A stretch of 64,000 nt of DNA from Sapria himalayana (taxonomy: Eukaryota > Streptophyta > Magnoliopsida > Malpighiales > Rafflesiaceae). Below are positions 1 through 11,829 of this stretch, piece after piece; the stretch's first letter is position 1; the number at the start of each line of letters is the position of its first letter. The DNA is taken from NCBI GenBank assembly GCA_029783825.1, contig JAREIK010002450.1, forward strand, positions 749,039-813,038, in the 5' to 3' direction. Under the pieces are notes generated by a model. It saw nothing but the letters and a program-made list of their open reading frames with translations. It ran no database searches and had not been told where the DNA came from. Made by a program: the position numbers and the translations under genes.

Positions 1-185
1 ATTCCTTTTTATTTTATTCTTCCTTTTCTTCTTTTTCTTCTTCTTCTTGTTCTACTACTTCTTTTTCTTCTTCTTTTTCAACATCTTCTTCTTCTTTTTT
101 TTCTACTTCCTCTTCTTCTTCTTTTTCTACTTCCTCTACTTCTTCATATTCTTCTTCTTATTTTTCTTCTTCTTATTTTTCTCCT

Positions 186-217
<32 letters not shown>

Positions 218-1030
218 TTTTTCCTCTTTCTCCTATTCTTCTTCTTCCTCCTCCTCTTCTTCTTCTTCCTCCTCTTCCACTTCTTCTTCTTCTTCCTCCT
301 CCTCCTCTTCTTCTTCTTCCTCCTCCTCTTCTTCTTCTTCCTCCTCCTCTTCTTCTTCTTCCTCCTCCTCTTCCACTTCTTCTTCTTCTTCCTCCTCCTT
401 CTCCTCTTCTTCTTCTTCCTCCTCCTCTTCTTCTTCTTCTTCCTCCTCCTCATCTTTTTCTTCTTCCTCCTCCTCTTCTTCTTCTTCTTCCTCCTCCTCC
501 TCTTCTTCTTCTTCTTCCTCTTCATCTCCTTCTTCTTCCTCTTCTTCTTCTTATTCTTCTTCCTCCTCTTCTCTTTCTTCTTCTTCTCCTTCTTTTTCTT
601 CTTCCTATTACTATTCTTTTTCTTCTTTTTTCATCATTTTTTCTTCTTCTTCTTCTTCTTTTTTTTCTTCTTCTTTTTCTTCTTCTTCTTCTTCCTTCTC
701 CTCCTCTTCTTCTTCTTCCTCCTCCTCTTCTTCTTCCTAGGTCTTTTTCTCCTCCTACCTCCTCCTCCTCTGTCTGCTTCCTCTTCTCTTATGCATCCTC
801 CCTCTTTTTTCTTCCTTCCTTCTCATCCTCCTCTTCTTCTTCTTCCTCCTCATCTTCTTCTTATTCTTCCTCCTCATCATCTTCTTCTTATTCTTCCTCC
901 TCATCATCATCTTCTTCTTATTCTTCCTCCTCCTCCTCTTCTTCCTCTTCTACTTCTTCTTCTTCCTCTTCTTCTTCTTCTTCTTTTTCTTCTTCTTCTT
1001 TCTCCTCCTCTTCTTCTTCTTATGTGTTAT
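1..1030. repeat. Polypyrimidine (CTT/CCT)n tract
   Basis: About 1 kb in which the plus strand is almost wholly C and T, made of CTT and CCT triplets with some TTTTT runs. A higher-order unit of roughly 20-25 bases (a CTT block then a CCT block) recurs between about 240 and 520. The long open frames on both strands (Phe/Leu-rich on plus, Lys/Arg-rich on minus) follow from the lack of stop triplets in such DNA and are not genes. The tract may extend beyond the window start. Confidence 0.95.
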
Positions 1031-1640
1031 AAGGTAAATATATACTTTCACTCTATCTGGTAATAATGATCAATCAAATCAAGAGAAAACTTATTGCTTA
1101 GAGAGAAAAGTGTCTATCTTTATGTAATATTCTAGGAAATTTTGATTTTCTAGAAATTGTTTCTCGAGTGTGGAATAAGAATTAATTTTTGATATAGTTA
1201 AATCATCTACAACATGTTTTTAAAATTTAAATCATGAACTAGTAGGGGTTTGTCTAAATAAGATTGATTGGGAGATTATTGGATCTTCCCTAATTCAAAA
1301 GGCTAAATCAATTAAATCAATTTAAAAAAATATCTTATTAAAAATAAATTTAGTTTAATTTGTTATTAAATTTCAATTAATTTGAGTTGGTTTCATTTAA
1401 CAAATTTGGTGGTTTTATTATTTTTGTTTGATATCATGTTTTTGTTTATATGTGAAGGTTAGCATTTGGGCATTTTAATCAAAGAGGATCGTAGCATCAA
1501 AATAATGAAGACAAATGTTAGAAAGATTAGAAAGTAGATGTTCTTCCATGTTATTTGTGGGGGATGGCACATGGATCAATGTGACAAATGAGAGAAAAAA
1601 ATTAAAAGCAAAATAGACCAGTTCAAAATTTAAAAAAAAA
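1031..1640. other. Intergenic, no feature recognised
   Basis: AT-rich sequence between the polypyrimidine tract and the first copia LTR. No open frame with recognisable motifs and no clear tandem repeat was seen. Confidence 0.5.
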
Positions 1641-2590
1641 GGATAGAAAGTATTTGAGAATAGAAATGGGTTGTTTTATTTTTAGTTTATGTTTTTGTTG
1701 GTTTTTTTTAGTATTGATTTTTATGTTAATTTGATTTTCAAATAAGAATATGAGTGCCCTCATTTAATGGTTTATAATTCATAGTTAAAATAAAATAGTA
1801 ACTTTTTATTATATAACTTGATTTGAGCACAAGAAAAAGTAACACGGCCTAAGATGTACTAAAATGAAAAAAAGGGAAATGTGATCATGAGTGAATAAGG
1901 AAATTCAAAAATCACATGGAATGTGATATTTCAGAAATTCCTTTTATGCACAAGGTATTCGCATATTTTTGGTTTCTCTTCTATAACTCAAAAATAATAA
2001 GTTCTATATCATTTTTTTAGTTTTCTTTCTTACTTAAAATTTTATAATATAATTGAAAGGGAGCATTTACGTCTCATCTCTTTTGTTTGAGGACTTAATG
2101 AGAAAGCATAGAGGTTTGTTTGGTGTTATTGTAGTGTTTGTATTGTATTTGTGTGGTGTTCATGTAGTGTTTGTAAGGTATTTGTGTGGTGTTCGAGTGG
2201 GGTTTGTGTGTGGTTTATGTGGAGTTCATGTAGGATACGTATGGTGTTTGTGTTGTCTCGTTGTGTTCAAAAATCTTTGAAAGATCACCAGAGAAATAAA
2301 ACATTAAAAAAAAGGTATTTTCATTTATCTTAACCATTTAAATTTGAATTGTATTATAAACATTTGGATATATTATAATATATTATTAATTGGGTAAATA
2401 TTCTATTATTTTGGGGATAAAATATTTATTTGTAATTATGTGTACTATGTGTTTTTGGGGTAAATTTTCTAATTGTGAAAAATAACAGATTTTAAAAAGA
2501 TAAATAGCAAATTAATTAACATTGTATGAACGAGAAAAAGTTATGACACTATTCTTGGTTTTTGAGATGAATCTTGGTCAATCCCCAATA
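1640..2590 (+). repeat. 5' LTR of lineage-A copia copy 1
   Basis: It matches 4492-5545 along most of its length, for example in the shared block around 1680-1770 and 4540-4630 ending in CATTTAATGG. It contains a GTGTTCATGTAGTG-type minisatellite near 2130-2260. The left edge is degraded and approximate; the right edge is set by the CCCAATA end beside the primer site. Confidence 0.7.
2130..2262. repeat. LTR-internal minisatellite (GTGTTCATGTAGTGTTTG type)
   Basis: Imperfect tandem units built from GTGTT(C/T)(A/G)TGTGG, clearly repetitive around 2130-2262. The equivalent place in the other lineage-A LTRs (about 4975-5130, 12095-12205 and 14760-14880) holds the same kind of repeat. Short open frames here are by-products of the repeat. 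Confidence 0.7.
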
Positions 2591-2592
2591 AG

Positions 2593-2604
2593 TGGTATCA
2601 TAGG
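2593..2604 (+). other. Primer-binding site (tRNA-Met type)
   Basis: TGGTATCATAGG lies 2 nt after the 5' LTR end. It differs at three bases from TGGTATCAGAGC, the common plant LTR-element site complementary to initiator tRNA-Met. Confidence 0.65.
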
Positions 2605-2689
2605 TTATTTTTTTGGCATTTTTTTTTGGTATTTTTATGTTTAGTGACTAGATTGTTTTCTTTTGGTTAGATAAAAAAATAATCCAGGC

Positions 2690-3430
2690 ATAATGATTTG
2701 GTTGGAATCATCCTACTATTCATCTTGAAAAATAAAAATGATAGATCTTTTAATGATAAGTAATTTACTTGAATCAGTTCTCGATGATTCGAAGCTAGAA
2801 TTTATGGATGAAGCCAAGTAAAGAAATTATACTACAAGGCATTTACCATAATGAGATTATGAGTTGGAAAGATAACTTTTCATCACATCTCTATTATCAC
2901 AAAAGTAATTGAAATATAAAAAAAAATTATAATTAATGTATGAGAAAATTACATTGAGAAACATGAACCTAATAATTCGATGCTTAGTTTAAAAATAATA
3001 TTACGATAGATATCATATAGATAATCACTTGCGCTTTTTTTTTAAGAATTGATTAGCTATCTAGTATCTAAGAAAATAGTTTTGGATGATGAGGTGCAAG
3101 GATCTCTAATTATTAGCTCGCTTCCTGATAGTTTGGAGATCCTCATAATCTTTTTAAGTACCTCAACTTTTAATAACACCCTTACCATGATTAGTGAAAA
3201 TTTGGTAATGAGGTTGTGAAACATAGGGAAAGAAGTACTTCTCCATGTATCCTTGTTTCCAAAAAAAAATGATAGGAGAAGAATAATGAGTTGAAAACTC
3301 ATACTAGGGGAGAGAAGTGAGAGTTCTTTCAAAAAGATGTTCACTGACAAACCTATGATAAAGTGTTACAGCTATAATCAAGTAGGAAACTTCAAAAGGA
3401 ATTATCCCAAGTGGAAGACTCTTTAAGAGG
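2690..3430 (+). pseudogene. Copia gag remnant with degenerate zinc knuckle
   Basis: Conceptual translation in shifting frames gives copia gag features: a stretch around 3020-3140 reading like DHL..F..LI..LAS.K...DDEVQ.....SLPDS, the usual capsid segment ending in SLP, and a zinc knuckle near 3366-3420 reading CYSYNQVGNFKRNYPKWK. In the family the knuckle is CX2CX4HX4C; here the second Cys is Tyr, the His is Asn and the last Cys is Tyr. Several stops and frameshifts make it non-functional. It lies directly downstream of the primer site, as expected for gag. Confidence 0.7.
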
Positions 3431-3479
3431 AGCAGAGGAAGAGTGATATGTGCGGAAGGATGGCTAGCACTTTTTTAAA

Positions 3480-3850
3480 TAAAGGGCAATATTGCTTCTT
3501 AAGTATTGTTGAAATGTATGATAAAGTTAGTTTAGAGAGTGACTGGGTTGTAATTTGACAACCACCTTGCACACCATTCTCAACTCGGATTAGTTTGTAA
3601 CATTTTAATTCGAGAACTATGGATTAGTAAGGAAGGAGAATGGAAGGACTTCAGAATAATGGGCATCAAATATATTTATCTGGAGATAAACATAGGATAC
3701 CAATTATTTCTCAATGATATCTAATATATCCCAAATGTTGGAATGAACCTATTTTTCAAAGGAATGTTTGATAATATGGGTCATGAAAAAAAATTAACTG
3801 AAGACTAATGAAACTTGGTAAATGGATCACAAACTATGGCAAGGAGTAAC
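3480..3850 (+). pseudogene. Copia protease-region remnant
   Basis: After the zinc knuckle, residues resembling SDWVV..., then TTLHTI and a downstream block (about 3580-3740), correspond to the protease and post-protease region of copia polyproteins. The same block recurs at about 13,500-13,740 and in reverse near 50,400-50,750, which supports its place in the element. No intact active site remains. Confidence 0.5.
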
Positions 3851-3937
3851 ATAATAAACTTCCTTTTTATTACCCAAGCTAGGATTTGCCTCGTTCAAGT
3901 AAATACTTGGTGAGAAATTATAAGCATTGACTCAGAG

Positions 3938-4348
3938 TTGCATAGACTTGAATATGTTTATATGAATGACCCACTTTTCATAGGAAAGAAGTCGACACAT
4001 ACTATCAGAAAGTCATCTACTAATAGTAGGATAATCAATACTACTAGAGAAAGTCATAAAACTATGATGCTTTTGTCCCCTCTTTTGCAGAGATTGTGGA
4101 TGATCAATCTAAATTCTTTATGTGCTTGTTATGAGACAAGCAAAAATCTTAGAGGAATCCTTCATGATATGGTTTTTACTCTAATCACTCTTAAAATAGA
4201 TCACAATGATCAAGAAAGAGTTTATGAGTTGGAAGTTAAAATTAATACTTTTACTTTTGGCTACACTCAGGAATCACTTGGATCAAGGAGAGTTGATGGC
4301 TCAAAGGCAAAAGTGGAGTTCTCAGGTTATTGTGTAGCTATTTTTTAA
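3938..4348 (+). pseudogene. Element-internal ORF of unknown function (136 codons)
   Basis: An open frame just before the 3' LTR. It has no motif I recognise. Its DNA is clearly related to 13,930-14,330 in copy 2 and, in reverse, to about 49,900-50,330 in copy 3, so it belongs to the element and not the host. In the other copies the frame is broken, so its openness here may be chance. It sits where integrase or RT would normally lie, which suggests the lineage carries a shortened pol. Confidence 0.45.
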
Positions 4349-4491
4349 TTTCTTGAAAATATTTTTTAGTATGAAGAATCATAAATAGTTTTGTATCTTA
4401 CCGAAGAAAATAAATTCCCCATAACTTGGATTATTTAAATTTAAATCAAGAATATATCTTGATCTATCCAAATAAGGCAGAAAGAAAGATT

Positions 4492-5545
4492 GTTGGGTCT
4501 GCCCGAATTTGGGGTAGACTAGATTATTTTATTTTTGATTTATGTTTTTTTGTTTTGGTTTTCTATGGTTTTGATTTTTATGATAATTTGATTTTTAAAT
4601 AAGAGCACATGTGTTCTCATTTAATGGGGTAAAATTAACATTTAAAACAAAATGGTATTTTTTTTATTAAATAACTTGATTTGAACACAAGCAAAACTGA
4701 CACATGCTAAAACAAAAAAAATAGAAATGGGATCATGCATGAATAAGTAATTAAAATAATCACATGGATTGTGATCTTTTGAAAATTCTTTTTGTGCAAT
4801 AGGTATTGTGCATGTTTTGGGTTTCTCTTCTATAACTAAAAAAAGATAAGTTCTTTATTGTTGTTTAGGTTTCTTTCTTCTGTAAAATTTTATAATATAA
4901 TTGAGAATGAGCATTTACTTTTCATCAATTTTGTTCAAGGACTTGTGGAGGAATAACTAGGGTTCGTGCAGATTTCCTGTGGTGTTCATGTAGTGTTCGT
5001 GTGGTATTCAAGTAATATTCATGTAGGGTTAGAGCAAAGGACATATGATGTTGGTGCAGTATTTATGAGAAGATTATTCATGTGACGTTCATGTCGTGCT
5101 TGTATCGTGTAAATGTTGTGCTCGTAGTACTCATAAATCTTTAGAAGAACATCGGAGAAATTAAACATCACAAATAATAATTTCAATTACATTAACCATT
5201 TAAATTTTAAATTATTTTATAGATATTGAGGCATTTTAAATTGTGTATTTAATTGTATGAATATTTCACTATTTTTGAGATTAGAATATTTGTTTATAAT
5301 TATGTATGGTTGTGATGGTAATTTATAGTTTTAATATATATATATATATATATATATTCCAGGTAAAAATATTATTAACATGAAAAGTGTTTAGAATTTG
5401 CTACGTGTTTTTGAGTAAATTTTCTAATGGTAGAAATTAAAAGATTTTAAAAAGATAACTATCAAATTAAATAATATTGTTAGACCAAAGATAGATTCCA
5501 ACATTATTCTTAGTTTTTGGCCTAAATCTTGATCGATCTCCAAAA
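4492..5545 (+). repeat. 3' LTR of lineage-A copia copy 1
   Basis: Begins TGTTGGGTCTG directly after the purine-rich stretch AGAAAGAAAGAT (polypurine-tract-like). It ends near 5545 in a degraded form of CCCAACA. It includes the GTGTTC minisatellite at about 4975-5130 and a (TA)n run at 5334-5357. Confidence 0.7.
5334..5357. repeat. (TA)n microsatellite
   Basis: About 12 TA units inside the 3' LTR of lineage-A copy 1. It is absent from the matching place in the 5' LTR, so it expanded after insertion. Confidence 0.9.
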
Positions 5546-6059
5546 CCTTTTATACTCTTAAATTTCTTCTATTTTTGATTATGAAATACAAAAACATGAA
5601 GGATTATGGTATTTTTTACGTCAAACTAGTTTTATATCTTCTCTCTTCTTAAATTCTAAAAAAGTGAAAGCCAAGGTACAGTGGATGTGTGATGGCTAAA
5701 GGTGTCATATTTGGAGCATTAAAAGAACATGGGTAATATGAATTATTTGCTGGAACCAAGAATAAATTTTGATTATTAATTATTGAGATTTGAAGAATTT
5801 TTAATTATAATTCAATTGTTTATAATTAATTTAAATTTTGTGATTGTAATTGAATATTTATTTTGTTAATTATGTTGGTTTGTGTATTTCATTATTTGGT
5901 TGTATATTTTACCAAAATTTGGCAAAATATAATTTATGTAAGGATTGATTTAATTTGGAATATTCTAAAAATATTTATAGTTAACTATTTTTGAAATCTT
6001 TAATATATTTGGATTGTGTATTAAAAAAATAAATTTAGAAAATTTCATAAGATTTACTT
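5546..6059. other. Intergenic, no feature recognised
   Basis: AT-rich spacer between two copia elements. No motif-bearing frame was seen. Confidence 0.5.
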
Positions 6060-6423
6060 TCAGTTGAATTCTGAAAATATAATTTTCTCATAATAATAAA
6101 AATTTTAATTGTGCACGATTCATAAAATTAAATATTGGCAAAAATTGAAATTTTAATTTTAACATAGAAATTGTTGAAAATGTGATATTGAAAATATGAA
6201 TGATGTTAAAAATGTGAAAGATGTTAAAAAATGTTATGTTAAAAATGTGAATGATATTGAAAATAAATGTGAATGATATTGAAAATAAATGTGAATGCAT
6301 AGTATATTCATTATGCATCTCTTATAAAAGGAGCTTAATTCTTTGTATGAGATAAGTTTTATTTTGAGGAAGAAATTTTTCTTTACTTTTCTTTCTACTC
6401 TCAACTTCTACAAGTATTTTACA
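6060..6423 (+). repeat. 5' LTR, lineage-B copia copy 1
   Basis: Matches the 3' LTR from about 6160 onward: GATATTGAAAA repeats, GAATGCATAGT, ATAAAAGGAGCTTAAT and the end TTTTACA. The left part is diverged, so the start is estimated from LTR length. ATAAAAGG near 6324 may be the TATA element. Confidence 0.75.
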
Positions 6424-6428
6424 ATATG

Positions 6429-6441
6429 TTATCATCACGAG
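6429..6441 (+). other. Primer-binding site, TTATCATCACGAG
   Basis: It follows the 5' LTR end by a few bases. It matches the TTATCAGCACGAG-type site used by a well-known class of plant copia elements, with one change. Confidence 0.65.
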
Positions 6442-6500
6442 TTTGCTCTGAATAAGGTTAGTTTATAAAAAGTTATATTTTTATAAAAGATTTTACAAAA

Positions 6501-7345
6501 ATGGCAAAACTTTCAAATATTAGTTTTTCGATGTTTGATATTTTTTTAAAAAAATTATTTATCTTGGATCATAGATGTTGAGTTGCATCTAACTACCTCA
6601 AATATTTGAGATACTATCATAGAAAAAAATACAATATCCCTATAGGACCATGCAAAAGTACTTATTTTTCTTAGATATCATATCCACGAGGATCTACAAT
6701 ATGAATATCTTACTATAAAAGATCCTCTTACCCTGTGAAATAAATTAAAATTGAGATTTAACCACTAAAAAACTATGTTATTACCTAAAGCTCATAGTGA
6801 ATATTTGCACCTAAGGTTGCAAGATTTTAAATCAGTCAATGAGTATAATTCTGCATTATTCAAACTAAGTTCTCATGTGAAGCTTTGTGGAGAAAAAATC
6901 ATAGAAAAAGACATGTTAGAAAAAAAAATTTCAATGTTTAACTCCTCTAATATGCTTCTACAGCAGTAATATAAAGAGCATAATTTTTATAAATATTTAG
7001 AATTAATTTCATGTCTCCTAATATCTTAACAAAATAATCAGTTACTAATGAAAAATCACCAGACCCATCTCAATAGATCTAAAGCATTCCTAGAAGTGGT
7101 CGTGAAAGAAACTATCAGCATTATAATAATTATCCTCAATATTCCCAGAAGATAAAAACTTCATATGGCCACCAAAAGTAGAATAATGGTGAGGCAAAAC
7201 AAAAAAGTGGAGAAAATGTATTAAAAAAAATCATACAAAAATCCTAAAGAGACTTGTTATAGATGCAGAATGGAAGGACATTGGTCACGTACCTATTATA
7301 GGACCAAACAATCGGTGGATCTATATCAAGCATTATTAAAGTAAA
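6501..7345 (+). pseudogene. Copia gag (lineage B copy 1), broken
   Basis: The likely start is ATG at 6501 (MAKLSNISF...), the typical opening of this copia family. A clean in-frame stretch at 6775-6969 carries HLRLQDFKSVNEYNSALFKL and LCGEKIIEKDMLEK, characteristic of plant copia capsid. A zinc knuckle at about 7252-7300 reads CYRCRMEGHWSRTYY: CX2CX4HX4C with the last Cys changed to Tyr. Stops between these blocks inactivate it. In the family, gag forms the virus-like particle and the knuckle packages RNA. Confidence 0.8.
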
Positions 7346-7559
7346 AAGGCAAGAATATAGAAATGAATTTTACTGGGCTGGACTTACCTTATTTTGAAGA
7401 TGCTTTTTTTGTAGACTCTAGTGATAATTTTAATTGCTTGATAAATGATGATAATGCTAATATCGAATAAATCTAGAAACTTCCTTTTAAGTTAATAAAT
7501 TTATATTTCTGTTCTTTATATTTTTTTTCCTTCTCTTATCTAATTTTTTTATTGAAATT

Positions 7560-10500
7560 TAAGATGAATGATGATGATGTATGTCTTGTTGATTATGCAA
7601 CTACACACACAATCATTTGAGATAAAAGATATTTTTACAATTTAAAAATAACAAATTCTAGTATAAATACCATATCTAGTACATCAAAATTAATTGAAGG
7701 CTCTGAAAGAGCAAATATAATGTTACTAAATAGAACTAGGATTTTACATAAATAATGCATTATATTCTAGCAAATCCACAAGAAATTTGCTAAGTTTCAA
7801 AGATATCCATAGAAATAGATATCTTATTGAAACTATGAATAAAGGTAATAAAGGATACCTTTATATTACATATATAATTTCTGATAAAAAGATTATTATA
7901 GAAAAGCTCCCAGCATTATCTTCTAAGTTGTATCATATGACCATTAAGCCTATTGAATCATATGTAGTAGTGAACCAAAAGTTAAAAAACTCAGAGATTT
8001 TTAATCTTTGGCATGAGAGGAAAGGTTTTCTTGGATCTTCAATGATGTGATGAATTATAGAACAATCATATGAGCATCCATTAGAGAATCAAGTAATTCT
8101 TTTGCCCAATGAACTTTTTTGTGATGCTTGTTCACAAGACAAGTTAATAGTTAGACCATCTTTTAGTAAAATTTATCAGAGTCACCAATAAGTTTATAAA
8201 AAATACATGGAGATATATGTGGACCTATCCATCCACCATGTGGACCATTTTACTTTATGGTTCTAATAGATGCTTCCATTAGATGGTCACATGTTTGTCT
8301 TCTTTCCACAAGAAATATTACTTTTGCTAGACTACTTACCCAATTGATAAAATTAAAAGCACAATTTCATGATTACCCAATTAAAACTATTAGAGTTGAT
8401 AATGCTGGTGAATTTACATCACAAGCTTTTAATGACTATTGCATCTCAATTAGAATAAATATTGAACACCCTATTGCTCATGTTCACACACAAAATGGTT
8501 TGACAGAATTACTCATTTAACGTCTCCAATTAATAGCTAAGCAATTATTGATGAAAACTAGAATACCAACTTAACCCTATTGTTCTATAGGCAATTATCA
8601 AAATGGGTCCCCAACGTAAACTTGGGATTTATGTAGATTTTGATTTGATGTCAATTATAAGTTATCTTTAACACATGATATGAAATATTTTTAGAACAAG
8701 ATTTGCAGATTATCATTTTAATAAAATAGTATTCTTTTTATTAGGGGAAGAAATTTCTGTTCCCATAGAACGATAAGAAATTTCCTATAATACAACAATA
8801 TTATATTATTTTGATCCTAGTACAAATCAATGTAAAATAAAATTTTAAAGAATCATTTATTTGCAAAATCTTGTAAATTAATTACCAGATACATTTGTTG
8901 ACACACATAAAGTGACAAGGTCACACATCCTGGCTGCAAATAGTCCAATACAGGTTGATGTATGTTCCTATAGAATGTAAAAATCATGAAATCTTAAAAA
9001 TATAGGTGCACAAAGAAGACATAGAAAAAAAATAATTTTATTGTTAATAATATTTTTTCTTTCCAAATGACCATCGACATCATGCAAAATGATGATGATT
9101 CAAAACCACAAAATATGAATGTATATAAAAAAAGATATGATTGGCCAAAATGGAAATAGGCTATGCAAGCAGAGTTATCCTCATTAATGAAAAGGAAAGT
9201 TTTTGGACTTGTAGTCCAAATACCTACAAGTTTAATGCCTTTTGGGTATAAATGGGTATTTATACGAAAGTACAATAAAAATAATGATATCATAAGATAT
9301 ATAGCATAATTAGTAGATCAAGATTTTTTGTAGAGACTTGGCATTGACTATGAAGAAATATATTCTCCTGTTATAGACACTATCAATTTTTGTTTTATAA
9401 TTAGTCTAGTAGTATCTAAATGATTGGATATGCATCTCATAAATATTATCATAGTGTATTTATATGGATCTATAAATAATGATACATACATGAAAATCCC
9501 GGAATGATTTAAACTATCTAAAGAAATAAGTACAAAATCTCATAACATGTATTCAATTAAGTTACAAAGATCCTTTTATGGATTAAATAAAGTTGGGCGT
9601 ATGTGGTATAATTGTCTCAGTGAATATTTGATAAAAGAAGGGTATGTATTTAATCATATATGTACATGCATTTTTATTAAGAAATCAAAAATTGGGTTTG
9701 CAATCATTGTGGTTTATATCGATGATTTTAATCTGGTTGGAACTCTTGAAAAACTCTTACAAATAGCAGAATATTTAAAAAAAAAGAATTTGAAATTAAA
9801 GATCTTAGAAAAACTAAATTTTGTCTCAGCCTACAGATTAAGTATTTTCTAAATGGAGTGTTAGTTCACCAATCAATATATGTTAAGAAAATCTTAAAGT
9901 ACTTTTATATGGATAAAGTACACTCATTAAATTATCCAATGGTAGTCCTTTCACTTGATGTTAACAATAACCCATTTCGACTTTGTGAAAATGGTGAAGA
10001 ATTATTTGGCCCTGAAGTATCATATCTTAGTAATATTGGTTCACTTATATATCTAGCTAATTATACCCATCCATATATTGCTTTTTTTGTCAATATATTA
10101 GCTAGATACAATTTCGCTCCAACAAGAATGCATTGGAATGGAATAAAGCATGTGTTGTGATATCTTCAAGGAACCATTGATATAAGTTTATTTTACTCAA
10201 AGGAGTCAAAGTCACAATTACTTAGATATGCAGATAGAGGCTATCTTTTAGATCCACTTAAAGCTAGATCACAAATCGAGTATGTTTTCAATTATAATGG
10301 AACTGATATTTCATGGAGATCTATGAAACAGATAGTGGTGGCCACATCATTGAATCATTCTGAAATTATAATAATTTATAAAGCAGATCTAGAATGAAAG
10401 TATGTGGCTTAGATCAATGACCCAACATATTCGAGAATCATGTGAGCTATCCTCAATCAAAGATAAACCAACAAAAATATTTTAAGATAATATTGCATCC

Positions 10501-10720
10501 ATTTCACAAATCAAGAGAGGTTATATCAAAGGAGATAGAACCCAACATGTTTTACCAAAATTCTTTTATACTAGGAACTTCAGAAGACTGATGAAATTGA
10601 TATTCAGCAAATACGTTTAACTGACAAACTTGCAGACCTATTTACAAAGTCATTACCACCATCAATATTCAAGAAGCTGGTAAATAATATTGGAATGCAT
10701 CAACCAAAGGATGTTAACAT
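7560..10720 (+). pseudogene. Copia pol remnant: protease, integrase, RT, RNase H
   Basis: Protease: near 7590, DYATTHTI, where the family has DSGTTHT; the active-site Asp remains but Ser-Gly is lost. Gag-pre-integrase: 7787-8050, ending NLWHERKGFLGSSMM. Integrase zinc region: CDACSQDK near 8128. Integrase core: HGDI near 8209, RVDNAGEF near 8390-8420 and Glu after QNGLT near 8505, giving a complete D..D-35-E spacing. RT: LQRSFYGLNKVGRMWY at 9559-9606 and YIDD at about 9717-9728, intact. RNase H: YLANYTHPYIA near 10050, WRS near 10316 and the end LADLFTKSLPP near 10630-10670. At least six stops or frameshifts separate these pieces, so no polyprotein can be made. Confidence 0.85.
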
Positions 10721-10730
10721 GAGGGGGAGT
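10721..10730 (+). other. Polypurine tract, GAGGGGGAGT
   Basis: A purine run directly before the 3' LTR start TGATTGGACATTAGC. This is the standard second-strand primer of LTR elements. Confidence 0.75.
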
Positions 10731-10731
10731 A

Positions 10732-11078
10732 TGATTGGACATTAGCACACTATACTCTTTTGTATTCTTCATCCATATTTTGTACCATTAGGTTTTTACT
10801 GGCAATGCTATTGATGAAATAGTCGTAAACTTAATAATTTTCATCAAATGGTCATTAAAGAGGGATTGTTTAAAAATGTGATGTTGAAAATGTAAATGAT
10901 ATTGAAAATGTGATGTTGAAAATGTAAATGATATTGAAAATAAATGTGAATGCATAGTGTATTTACTATGCATCTTCTATAAAAGGAGCTTAATCCTTTG
11001 TATGAGATAAGTTTTATTTTGATGAAGAAATTTCTCTTTACTTTTCTTTCCACTCTCAACTTCTACAAATATTTTACA
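10732..11078 (+). repeat. 3' LTR, lineage-B copia copy 1
   Basis: Starts TGATTGGACATTAG after the polypurine tract and ends TTTTACA. It contains GATGTTGAAAATGTAAATGATATTG units repeated two to three times (10,880-10,945) and ATAAAAGGAGC near 10,979. Confidence 0.8.
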
Positions 11079-11829
11079 ATAGAAATATATTCAAGGAATG
11101 GAAAAATATAATTTTGATGGATTTAAAATTTATGTGTAATCCATTGTATTTGATAAAATTTTAAAAGTTTAAATTAAAAGATTTCAAATTAGAACCACTC
11201 TAATATTAATAAACTTAATATGTGGGTATTGGAAAAGTTCCAAAATCAAAATTTTGAGATTATGGTACTTGTTTTTCCCAACAAAAATGTGATATCTAGC
11301 ATTAATTATTTAGTCAAACATTTTATCAAATTTAAAACAATACAACTTACAAAGTAAAAATTCTAAAACTTAAAATATTTTGATTAACTACAAAAAATTC
11401 ATAATTTTTTACAATTTATAAATAAGCTCTTGAATAACTTTGATGTGGATAAAATAAAAGTAAAAATATATTTTAACTTCTTAATAAATTTTAAGAAGAA
11501 TTTAGTTGGTAGAGCAATTTTTTGAAAAAAAAAAGACATCAAAAATGTATGTGTGTGTGTGTGTTATATGAGTAGATACATATGATATTTATAGCACACA
11601 CACTCTATCTAAAGTGAAATTGCTAGAACCATATGTATGATATCACTTTAAATAGGCTACTTTATTTGGCAGGTATTGTCCATTATTTGGGATGGGATAT
11701 CACTTTAAGTACTTACACTTTAGATAGGTTATATTATACACGCAAGCGCGCACGCACACACACACACACACACATATAAACAATCACTCATTAGAATTTT
11801 TTTTTTGGGCCTCAATTTTTAATTTGAAA
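11079..11829. other. AT-rich spacer with (GT)n and (CA)n runs
   Basis: No gene seen. (GT)n lies at 11,549-11,564 and (CA/CG)n at 11,737-11,776. A short motif like GATATCACTTTAA recurs near 11,640 and 11,697. Confidence 0.6.

Larger units (their letters stand above)
1640..5545 (+). mobile_element. Ty1/copia LTR retrotransposon, lineage A copy 1 (degraded)
   Basis: Two direct repeats (about 1640-2590 and 4492-5545) flank a 1.9-kb internal region. The right repeat starts TGTTGGGTC and the left one ends CCCAATA, a degraded form of the CCCAACA end seen in copy 2. A tRNA-Met-type primer site follows the left LTR. The internal region encodes decayed gag and protease but no recognisable integrase or RT, so it is either internally deleted or a non-autonomous derivative. 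Related copies lie at about 11.8-15.3 kb (plus) and 48.2-51.4 kb (minus). Stops and frameshifts are frequent, so it is old and inactive. Confidence 0.8.
6060..11078 (+). mobile_element. Ty1/copia LTR retrotransposon, lineage B copy 1 (near full length)
   Basis: Roughly 5 kb with two LTRs (about 6060-6423 and 10732-11078), a TTATCATCACGAG primer site, gag, protease, integrase, RT, RNase H and a GAGGGGGAG polypurine tract, all in copia order. Several stops and frameshifts break the polyprotein, but many catalytic residues survive. It is the reference copy for interpreting the nested lineage-B copy at 16-34.2 kb. Confidence 0.9.

Noticed and set aside
47..1063. Phe/Leu-rich 338-codon frame and its Lys/Arg-rich minus-strand partner
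   Set aside because: Both come from the triplet-like polypyrimidine tract, which lacks stop codons; composition is not protein-like.
2053..2333. Val/Cys/Gly-rich short frames
   Set aside because: Products of the GTGTTC minisatellite in the copia LTR.
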